From: CAZOAR01 sp964577985
GTDB taxonomy: Bacteria; Gemmatimonadota; CAZMKB01; CAZNLH01
Length of the DNA: 64,000 bases
NCBI GenBank assembly: GCA_964577985.1
Contig: CAZOAR010000005.1
Location: 1-64,000 of the forward strand
Direction of reading: 5' to 3'
The notes under the pieces were generated by a model. It made no database searches and was not told the DNA's origin. It saw nothing but the letters and a program-made list of their open reading frames with translations. Of the stretch, positions 52,961 to 59,242 are shown in pieces. Position 1 is the stretch's first letter, and each line of letters begins with the position of its first letter. The translations under genes and the position numbers were made by a program.

Positions 52961-54059
52961 TAAACTGAACAGAGATGACAGGATGAAGGGAGCGCACAGC
53001 GGGTCCATCGAAAAGCGAGACTCGGGAGAGGGACGCGCCATCGTCTACGACCAGCTCCTTTCAGAAAAACCGAGGAGTTACTGGTCGATATTCCGCAAGC
53101 AGTTCAAGAAAGATCGGTTCGCCGTTTACGCCCTCTACGTCATAGCACTGCTCTTCGTCCTGGCGGTTTTTTCCTCCATCATAGCCACCAACAGGCCCTA
53201 TGTTTACAAAACAGAGGGAAAAACATACTATCCTGCTTTCAAGGACTACCCCACCCTCATCCACAAGAACTGGGATGAGGTCAGGGATCATCCGGAATCG
53301 GAGGATTCCGAGGCTGTTTTTCCGCTTGTTCCTTTCGACCCACTCTCTCAATCGCTTACTGAGCGCCTTAATCCACCATCTGAAAGGCACTGGCTGGGGA
53401 CAGACAACCTGGGGAGAGACGTCCTCTCCAGGATGATACATGGGACGGGAATATCGTTGAGGATCGGTTTCATCGCCGTGGCATTTGCCACCTTTATCGG
53501 CCTCATCCTTGGATCACTCGCCGGCTTCTATGGTGGCTGGGTGGACGCCGCGGTCTCACGTCTCATAGAAGTCTTCATGTGTTTCCCTTTCTTCTTCCTG
53601 ATCCTCATAGTCATTGCCTTCCTGCCACCGAGGATCGAGAATATCATGATCGCGATCGGCGTCGCGTCATGGCCGGGGATAGCCCGTTTCGTCAGGGGCG
53701 AGTTTTTCAAGAACCGTGAGCAGGATTTCGTGGCGGCGGCAAAGGCACTCGGCTACAGCGACATGAGAATCATCTTCAGGCATATACTTCCCAACTCTCT
53801 GACACCCGTACTCGTCTCCGTCAGTTTTCGAATCGCCAACGCGGTTCTATTCGAGGCTGCGCTCTCTTTCCTGGGACTGGGTGTTCAGCCTCCCACGCCC
53901 AGCTGGGGCAATATTCTGTCCCTCGCAAAGGTCTACATCGAGACGGCCTGGTGGCTGGCCCTGTTTCCCGGCATCGCCATCTTTATCACCGTCACCGCGT
54001 ACAACCTCGTCGGCGAGGGCATCAGGGACGCATCCGACCCGAAGCTGATGGGGGCTTAG
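52953..54059 (+). CDS. DppC/OppC-type peptide permease
   Basis: 368 residues. A charged cytoplasmic N-terminus (about 1-50) leads to TM1 (AVYALYVIALLFVLAVF), then a longer-than-usual periplasmic loop (about 72-140) before the classic RHWLGTDNLGRDVLSRMIHG and the BPD_transp_1 domain with EAA loop DFVAAAKALGYSDMRIIFRHILPN. It overlaps the DppB gene by eight bases. No DppD/DppF ATPase genes follow, so the ATPases are encoded elsewhere. Confidence 0.93.
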   Translation: MTDKLNRDDRMKGAHSGSIEKRDSGEGRAIVYDQLLSEKPRSYWSIFRKQFKKDRFAVYALYVIALLFVLAVFSSIIATNRPYVYKTEGKTYYPAFKDYPTLIHKNWDEVRDHPESEDSEAVFPLVPFDPLSQSLTERLNPPSERHWLGTDNLGRDVLSRMIHGTGISLRIGFIAVAFATFIGLILGSLAGFYGGWVDAAVSRLIEVFMCFPFFFLILIVIAFLPPRIENIMIAIGVASWPGIARFVRGEFFKNREQDFVAAAKALGYSDMRIIFRHILPNSLTPVLVSVSFRIANAVLFEAALSFLGLGVQPPTPSWGNILSLAKVYIETAWWLALFPGIAIFITVTAYNLVGEGIRDASDPKLMGA

Positions 54060-54396
54060 ATTCTGTCCCGGTCGGTATAGTCCATTGACAATAATTGCGG
54101 GCGCTGAAGGGGCCTGGCAAGCCGCGACGACGCGAAGGGGGAGTGCCCGTGGAGTACTGCGAGTAGAAGCAGCGCTCCCGGGGGCATCCAGAGCCAGAGC
54201 CGCTGAGATCGGTCATGAACTCCCGGGACAGGACGCGCCAGCCGGCAGAGCACGAGTTCGTGAACATACTGCCGCAACGATTCGGGCTGCGGTCCGCATC
54301 AACTGACACTCGTGCCAGGTCAGGTACAAATTGTGACATTGCAGGATTTGCTGCGGCTGGATTGGTTCCGCGGGCTCGCGGTCGGTTGTTGATCGG
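54060..54396. other. Convergent intergenic region without a recognised gene
   Basis: 337 GC-rich bases between the transporter operon and the cytochrome bc operon, which converge here. Short ORFs on both strands are Arg/Pro/Leu-rich and look non-coding. No intrinsic terminator is clear. Confidence 0.55.
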
Positions 54397-55125
54397 CTAC
54401 TTCCTCATCGACTCCACTTTATTCAGCGCATCGTTCGCTTCCAGGAGGAGTTGCGCCACCGTATCCAGATCGAACGAGTGCCAGACGATCCTGGCTCGGT
54501 CCACCCTGGTGCGGGCGAGGTTCAGTCCCTCAGCGATCTGTTCATCTCCGCTCTCGCGTGTGAGCTCGGAGAGCAGATGGTCGAGAGAAACAGACTGGTT
54601 CAACGCCATCAACAACACCCGTGCCTCATCAGGAGCTTTGACCTCAATTCCTTTCCTCTTGTTGTGGCAGTTGCTGCAGATCGTTTTTATGTTCTGAGGT
54701 GTAACAATCCACGTGGCTCTCGAACCGTGACAGGTCCCACAGGTAGGGCCGCTTCCCGTCTTCTCCAGCTTTCTGTAGTGATTACTCTGTATGAACTCCT
54801 GGTAGACCTCTTCGTGGCAGCCACCGCAGGTAGCTGGAACATTCTTGTAATAGACGGTGCTCTGCGGATCTCCGGATTTGTAGACGCCCTTATGTGCCAG
54901 ATCCTTTTCCACCGCATTCGGCCGGCCACCATGACATAAGTCACAAGTTACGTCATGCTCCTGATGTATCGAGCTTTTCCAGTCGAGATACTCAGAACCG
55001 ACAAACGTATCCGTCGGGAGCTTACTGTGGCACGACACGCACGAGTTGTCGTCCGCCATCAGGAAGGAGATGCCGGCAACACAGAAGATAATTGTCAATG
55101 CTGACGTGAATCGGAGGACCGTCAT
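54397..55125 (-). CDS. Pentahaem cytochrome c of the bc-type complex (second)
   Basis: 242 residues, a signal peptide or anchor (about 5-23) and five CXXCH sites at C29, C61, C100, C129 and C150. The last 80 residues carry no haem and are predicted helical. It is broadly similar in haem order to the pentahaem protein at 57346. As the last gene of the cytochrome b/Rieske operon (64 bases after cytochrome b), it may replace cytochrome c1 as electron acceptor. Tetrathionate- or nitrite-type enzyme activity is not suggested by any motif. Confidence 0.9.
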   Translation of the reverse strand: MTVLRFTSALTIIFCVAGISFLMADDNSCVSCHSKLPTDTFVGSEYLDWKSSIHQEHDVTCDLCHGGRPNAVEKDLAHKGVYKSGDPQSTVYYKNVPATCGGCHEEVYQEFIQSNHYRKLEKTGSGPTCGTCHGSRATWIVTPQNIKTICSNCHNKRKGIEVKAPDEARVLLMALNQSVSLDHLLSELTRESGDEQIAEGLNLARTRVDRARIVWHSFDLDTVAQLLLEANDALNKVESMRK

Positions 55126-55188
55126 ATTATCAACCTCTCTACAGGTACCTGGTTTTCAGATCGTACCAGCCATACAGACATATGTTAC

Positions 55189-56424
55189 TCACTTCTTCTT
55201 TCCACCAAGGATAAGGTACGGGGCGACAAAGGCCGTTAACGTCACTATGACCACATAGATCGACATTTTAAGAGGTGAAACCCCCAGGACGTCGATGTAA
55301 CCCGCCAGCGTCAACATCATCGCAAGGACCACCCCCATGATGCCGATCGAGGTCCTCAGGGGGTGATCGAGGGGACTCTCAAAGTAGTTCATCGGATTGC
55401 ATCTTCTGTCGATGAAGGGCAGGGCGAGAAGAATCAGCCCGGCGACCCCCGGGAAAAACACCCCACCGATAGTCTCCGACGTTATTTTCGCGCCCAGGAA
55501 GTCGAAATGAACGGTTCCCGGAATCAGTTTGAGAAGACCGTAGATGGCCAGAAAATACCAGTCGGGTCGCATTACCGGTGTTCCCGGACCCGGCGGCCCG
55601 TACTTCTCGACAGGGTTCGCCGGGAACTGAACGGCAACGAAGAAGATCACGAACGCCATGATAAAGAAAAAGGTAAGGCTGATCAGGGCCTGATTAGGCC
55701 ACAGCGGTATTCCGATCAGGTTTTTTCCGTCCCGGGATTCCGGTTTCGACAGGTTCTCCTGTGATTCGGTGTGCTTCTGCTTGACAAGAACCACCATATG
55801 GATCGAGATAAGCGAGATGATTGTTATGGGAAGAAGCATGACGTGCATGAAGAAGAAGCGAGGGATCGTCTCGTTGGCGGGAAATGAGCCGCCGAACAGG
55901 AGTCGAGATATCGTATCACCGAGCCATGGGACAGACTTTGCGATATAATATCCGACCGAGGTAGCGGTCACCGAAAACTCGCTGTATGGGAGAAGATATC
56001 CCGTAAACGAAGCAAAGAACGTGACGCCGAAAAGCGCCAGACCGATATACCAGTTGATCTCTCTCGGATTCTTGTAGCAACCTGTCAGGTACACTCTCAT
56101 CAGGTGGAGCAGGACGGACGCGATCATCAGCATCGCGGACCAGTGATGTACTCTTCGCGTCAGCAAACCGAACGAGCTTACATCGATCTTCACCACGCTC
56201 GCGTAGGCGGCCGGCACGAGTCGACCGAAGAGATTCACCTCTCTGACGCTCGGCTCGTAAGAGAAACCCAGAAAGATCCCCGTGATAACCAGCATTACAA
56301 AGCTGAAAAGCGCCATCTCCCCGAAGAGAAAGGTCGGATGTGTGGGAAAGGCCTTCTTAAGATATCGCTTCGAGAACTTCCGTAGCTCCAGCCGCTCTTC
56401 GATCCAGTCGCCGATACTGCTCAC
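55189..56424 (-). CDS. Cytochrome b subunit of a bc/b6f-type complex (fused N- and C-domains)
   Basis: 411 residues with about eight TM helices, i.e. cytochrome b6 and subunit IV in one chain. Haem ligands are in RRVHHWSAMLMIASVLLHLMR (helix B) and MHVMLLPITIISLISIH (helix D). In helix D the two His are separated by 14 residues, as in b6-type rather than mitochondrial-type proteins. The Qo motif is PDWY (MRPDWYFLAIYGLLK) instead of PEWY. It oxidises quinol and cycles electrons across the membrane. It follows the Rieske gene in the operon. Confidence 0.95.
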   Translation of the reverse strand: MSSIGDWIEERLELRKFSKRYLKKAFPTHPTFLFGEMALFSFVMLVITGIFLGFSYEPSVREVNLFGRLVPAAYASVVKIDVSSFGLLTRRVHHWSAMLMIASVLLHLMRVYLTGCYKNPREINWYIGLALFGVTFFASFTGYLLPYSEFSVTATSVGYYIAKSVPWLGDTISRLLFGGSFPANETIPRFFFMHVMLLPITIISLISIHMVVLVKQKHTESQENLSKPESRDGKNLIGIPLWPNQALISLTFFFIMAFVIFFVAVQFPANPVEKYGPPGPGTPVMRPDWYFLAIYGLLKLIPGTVHFDFLGAKITSETIGGVFFPGVAGLILLALPFIDRRCNPMNYFESPLDHPLRTSIGIMGVVLAMMLTLAGYIDVLGVSPLKMSIYVVIVTLTAFVAPYLILGGKKK

Positions 56425-56498
56425 TTTGTCTCCTTATCAAATCAGAAGAGGTGGATGCAGGGAACTCCTGTGCCAGCTTCCCCGCTCCCTTTTTCGCT

Positions 56499-57137
56499 CT
56501 ATATACTGGGGCCGACCTGGCCTCCGAAATTACCTTTCAAGACAATCTCGCCACTCGCTGCGATCTGTATGGGAATCTGCGGAATGGGCTTCGGAGCCGG
56601 GCCAGCGAGGACAATCGCCCCCTTCAGCGGATCAAACACACTGTCGTGACAATTGCAGTGAATATGCGAGGCCTTCAACTCAGGCCTTTTCTTCCAGTTG
56701 ACCGTACACGAGAGATGCGTGCAGATCGCACTGTAGGCCACATATCCCTTGTCGGTCCAGTCTATGATTGTCGGCTCTCTGAACGAGCCGGGCTCTTCCC
56801 TGACCACCTGAATAATGTTGGCGTAATTGTCTCCTTTGTCCTTCGGATACGCCAGAACTGCGTCACCAACGCTTATGTCGCCCGCATCAATCAGCTTGTT
56901 TTTTTTCTCCCCTTCCGCGTAGACCAGGATATCTCCATCTTTGGCGGTCGGCACATACGCTCCAGCCGATTGGCGTCCCGGTATCACGCTCTTGAACGTC
57001 GTCAATATGGAGGCAATAAAACCGAGAAACGACAGACCTACGAGTCCTCGAAGAAACTTCCTCTTCGCCGGATTCATCGGTTTCTCGTCCCGAGACATAT
57101 CCGTTGTACGAGGATTATCAACCCTCTCTTTCACCAT
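56499..57137 (-). CDS. Rieske [2Fe-2S] protein
   Basis: 212 residues with a basic N-terminus, one TM anchor (about 31-50, possibly a Tat-type signal, KRKFLRGLVG) and a Rieske domain. The cluster ligands are C139 and H141 (CTHLSC) and C161 and H164 (CNCHDS), with the disulfide pair C144/C163. The loop GAIVLAGPAPKPIPQ is the usual Pro loop. It shuttles electrons from quinol bound at cytochrome b to the cytochrome c partner. It overlaps the 70-residue gene upstream by seven bases. Confidence 0.95.
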   Translation of the reverse strand: MVKERVDNPRTTDMSRDEKPMNPAKRKFLRGLVGLSFLGFIASILTTFKSVIPGRQSAGAYVPTAKDGDILVYAEGEKKNKLIDAGDISVGDAVLAYPKDKGDNYANIIQVVREEPGSFREPTIIDWTDKGYVAYSAICTHLSCTVNWKKRPELKASHIHCNCHDSVFDPLKGAIVLAGPAPKPIPQIPIQIAASGEIVLKGNFGGQVGPSI

Positions 57138-57343
57138 AAGTACTCTTCCTCCCGGTCCTCAGAGATCTCCCTGAAGCTTACGAAAGTCCTGTAATAGCAG
57201 ATAGTAATCATGGCGACAGACAACAACTGCATCGCCATGAGTCCCCCCAGGAGATATTCGTTCGTCTCTCCCCGCACGAACATGAAGATAAATGCCCCTG
57301 AAAAGAAGATCTCCAGCAGCGAGAAAAAAACCAGCAGGATCAT
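57131..57343 (-). CDS. 70-residue two-helix membrane protein in the bc operon
   Basis: Two hydrophobic segments (about 2-23 and 32-50) joined by VRGETNEYLLG, then a charged C-terminal tail ending EDREEEYLW. It is translated two bases after the pentahaem gene stop, with its GGAG site inside that gene, and overlaps the Rieske gene. Such tight packing argues for a real gene and a structural subunit of the complex, similar in size to the small subunits PetG/L/N or QcrD-like peptides. No family is recognised. Confidence 0.75.
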   Translation of the reverse strand: MILLVFFSLLEIFFSGAFIFMFVRGETNEYLLGGLMAMQLLSVAMITICYYRTFVSFREISEDREEEYLW

Positions 57344-57345
57344 GA

Positions 57346-58080
57346 CTACTTCTCCATCGTCCGGTAGAGGACTACGGACATGATAACAAGAAAAAGAATC
57401 ATCCCCCAGGTGACAAATCCAATTTCAAACGAATCGAGTTCTTCCGGGAAGATGTCTTTTCCCACGGCGACTATCTTCCTTGACGCATCCTCGAGCCTGA
57501 GGTCATAGAGTTGGTCGATCGTCGACGTGGTCACATTCATCGCCTGAATCTTGTCAAAACCGAGTACGTCTTTGTGACAATCCTTACAGATCTCGGGGAC
57601 GTTCGGCATCTTGTTCAGATGGGCACCGTGGCACCTTGTACATGACGGTCCGCCCCTCTTTTCGAGATATGCCTTACCCATGATACTCTCGCGGTAAAGC
57701 GTCACAGATTCATCGTGACACTGTCCGCACATTTCGAACATCTCCTCGGGGCCAGGCTTGGCAACGAAACCCTCCTGAGAATACATAGCCTTTCTTGCAA
57801 TCGCTCTTATCTCTTCCGACGAGAGTCCCTCGAGGTGCCCGACATCCACCGTCTCATCGCCGCCGTGGCAGTAAGTGCAGAGGATGCCCATGGACTGGTG
57901 AGTAGAACCCATCCATTCCATAGCAGGTCGGCCTACCTCTCCACCCATGAACTCGTGACACGTGATACACGCATTCGGCTCCTCCCGGGCATCCACGGGA
58001 GATGCACCGCAAAGTTGTGCGGATAGCGTGATGAAGACGGGAATCAACCAGTGATTAATGAGTGCTTCTTTCCTGATCAT
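57346..58080 (-). CDS. Pentahaem cytochrome c with C-terminal membrane anchor (first gene of bc operon)
   Basis: 244 residues: signal peptide (about 8-30), five CXXCH sites at C38, C68, C118, C147 and C165, a helical stretch (about 175-215) and a C-terminal TM anchor (about 220-240). The two ends mean it is exported and held at the membrane. It opens the operon that continues with the 70-residue protein, Rieske, cytochrome b and a second pentahaem protein, behind a perfect promoter at 58176-58204. Confidence 0.92.
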   Translation of the reverse strand: MIRKEALINHWLIPVFITLSAQLCGASPVDAREEPNACITCHEFMGGEVGRPAMEWMGSTHQSMGILCTYCHGGDETVDVGHLEGLSSEEIRAIARKAMYSQEGFVAKPGPEEMFEMCGQCHDESVTLYRESIMGKAYLEKRGGPSCTRCHGAHLNKMPNVPEICKDCHKDVLGFDKIQAMNVTTSTIDQLYDLRLEDASRKIVAVGKDIFPEELDSFEIGFVTWGMILFLVIMSVVLYRTMEK

Positions 58081-58175
58081 TGGACACCATAACTGGATTA
58101 GCGTGCGACCATCAGACCATGAAAACGGTCTAACCGACCGCGAGGGGGGATCTGCGGGATATTCGGAACGGCCCT

Positions 58176-58204
58176 ATTATAATTGCAAGGACGACAGTTG
58201 TCAA
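58176..58204 (-). promoter_or_regulatory. Perfect-consensus sigma70 promoter of the bc operon
   Basis: On the minus strand TTGACA (58199-58204), 17 bases, TATAAT (58176-58181). It leaves about 90 bases of leader to the ATG at 58080. Confidence 0.85.
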
Positions 58205-58222
58205 GAAAAGCGTCGTGGGGTA

Positions 58223-58252
58223 TTGACAAATTACCCTCTTTTCTGGTATGAT
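58223..58252 (+). promoter_or_regulatory. Divergent plus-strand promoter with no gene downstream
   Basis: TTGACA (58223-58228), 18 bases, TATGAT (58247-58252). The next protein gene on this strand starts over 600 bases later, so it most likely drives the RNA candidate ending at 58440. Confidence 0.65.
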
Positions 58253-58258
58253 GGTATC

Positions 58259-58440
58259 CAGGAGCCCGCGCATTGCCTGATAGGCCACGGCATTGAGCCT
58301 GGAAGAATGCGGCAGGGGAAGAGGAGGTATAAATATTTTGGGGGCTCTGGAGGTGCGGAGCTAACCGGCAGCTCGAGGGATTCAAACCCTCACTCTCAGG
58401 CCCTCTACTGATCGATTATCGTTCAGCTCCCCTCCTTTTT
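58259..58440 (+). ncRNA. Candidate structured non-coding RNA with U-run end
   Basis: A transcript from the promoter at 58223 would run about 180 bases to five T residues (58436-58440). Directly before these, GGAGG (58349-58353) and GGAGCT (58357-58362) pair with CCTCC (58431-58435) and AGCTCC (58425-58430): 11 pairs with one three-base bulge. Inside lie a 5-bp/7-nt hairpin (GAGGG-ATTCAAA-CCCTC, 58375-58391) and a mismatched hairpin CTGATCG/CGTTCAG. GAGCT can instead pair locally with AGCTC at 58370-58374, so two folds compete. It matches no family I can name. Confidence 0.4.
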
Positions 58441-58623
58441 CCCTGCCCATACAACCTCACATGCGCGGGACCAGCTATCCGATTGATTCCCGCATCCGCG
58501 CTCTCCATCCCCGGAAGCGACTAGAACGAGATTACAGCGGTCATCAGCATCCGCAGCGCGCGACCACGTATTACAGAGAGACGACGCCGGCCTGAGTATG
58601 GGAAATCCCACAGGAAAAGAACA

Positions 58624-58761
58624 GGAGTCTACCCTGAAAATCTGGTTACATCTCTATATCATTCCCACCTCACATGTCATTCCCGCTTGTCGGGAATCCC
58701 ATCGCACAATAAGGCCGATTCCGGACAAGCCGGAATGACGCGCAAAAAGAGGGAAAACTCC
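58624..58761 (+). repeat. Palindromic dispersed repeat, copy 4
   Basis: The best-preserved core (58676-58739): left hairpin ATTCCCG-CTTGT-CGGGAAT, centre, right hairpin ATTCCGG-ACAAG-CCGGAAT, the two arms being near-perfect inverted repeats of each other. The outer ends GGAGTCTACCC (58624) and GGGAAAACTCC (to 58761) are degenerate terminal inverted repeats. Confidence 0.85.
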
Positions 58762-58777
58762 CGACAAGAAGAATAGA

Positions 58778-58806
58778 TTGACGGTGCCGCCTGAAAGCGT
58801 TATGTT
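58778..58806 (+). promoter_or_regulatory. Promoter of the arsR/cadC-type metal operon
   Basis: TTGACG (58778-58783), 17 bases, TATGTT (58801-58806). The start would fall inside the palindrome at 58807-58832, the arrangement expected for repression. Confidence 0.65.
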
Positions 58807-58832
58807 TATATATGATCATATGATCATATATA
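58807..58832. promoter_or_regulatory. 26-bp perfect palindromic operator
   Basis: A perfect 26-bp palindrome centred between 58819 and 58820; its half-site reads ATGATCATATATA outward. ArsR/SmtB-family repressors bind AT-rich 12-2-12 palindromes at this position, overlapping the -10 and start of their own promoter. The repressor gene begins 54 bases downstream. Confidence 0.75.
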
Positions 58833-58885
58833 CAATAGAACGAATCGCGTTCAGGACCGAGAATCCTCCGGAGAAGGCAGGCGAC

Positions 58886-59242
58886 ATGGATATCGACTCA
58901 TGCAAAGTCCACTTCATTGACAGAAAAAAGGTTCGGAAGGTGCTGGAGTCTTTCCATACCGACGCGACCATCAGTCACCTCGGAGATTTTTTCAAGGTCA
59001 TGGGTGACTCGACGAGGCTCAAGATAATCCTTTCCTTGTCGAGAGAAGAACTCTGTGTGTGCGACCTGGCCGCCATTACGAGCGTAAGTCAGTCGGCAGT
59101 TTCTCACCAGCTCAGAGTCCTGCGCGGCGCGAGACTGGTCAAGTCCCGGAGAGAGGGTAAAATCGTTTATTATTCACTCGACGACCAGCATGTCGAGCAC
59201 CTTCTCGACGATGCCCTGCATCACATGGAAGAAAGAGCATGA
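58886..59242 (+). CDS. ArsR/SmtB-family metal-sensing repressor (CadC/CmtR-type)
   Basis: 118 residues from ATG 58886. The frame opens at 58778, but those codons cover the promoter and operator. The winged-helix core is FFKVMGDSTRLKIIL, then ELCVCDLAAI with the paired Cys (C57, C59) of the alpha3 metal site, the recognition helix SVSQSAVSHQLRVLR and the wing VKSRREGKIVYYSL. The C-terminus has His-rich HVEHLLDDALHHMEE, a possible alpha5 zinc site. It should release DNA on binding Cd, Pb or Zn and so induce the ATPase, which it overlaps by four bases. Confidence 0.93.
   Translation: MDIDSCKVHFIDRKKVRKVLESFHTDATISHLGDFFKVMGDSTRLKIILSLSREELCVCDLAAITSVSQSAVSHQLRVLRGARLVKSRREGKIVYYSLDDQHVEHLLDDALHHMEERA

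Larger units (their letters stand above)
58081..58885. other. Intergenic region: two promoters, RNA candidate, repeat and metal operator
   Basis: 805 bases without a protein gene. In order: the minus promoter of the bc operon (58176), a plus promoter (58223), a structured RNA candidate (to 58440), unassigned sequence 58441-58623, repeat copy 4 (58624-58761), and the ArsR promoter and operator (58778-58832). Confidence 0.75.

Noticed and set aside
54056..54339. Small minus-strand ORFs between the transporter and cytochrome genes
   Set aside because: Arg/Pro/Leu-rich composition, no ribosome site, no motif.
58285..58320. SRP (4.5S) RNA core, from a GGAAG-containing segment
   Set aside because: The conserved GGAA tetraloop stem and AGCAG internal loop do not form; pairs are mismatched.
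58340..58440. Selenocysteine tRNA: a 5-bp/7-nt arm with loop ATTCAAA would place U33 and anticodon UCA, after a D-arm-like hairpin
   Set aside because: No T-arm with a TTC-A loop and no 8-bp acceptor partner can be found downstream; the 3' side pairs better as a bulged terminator-like stem.
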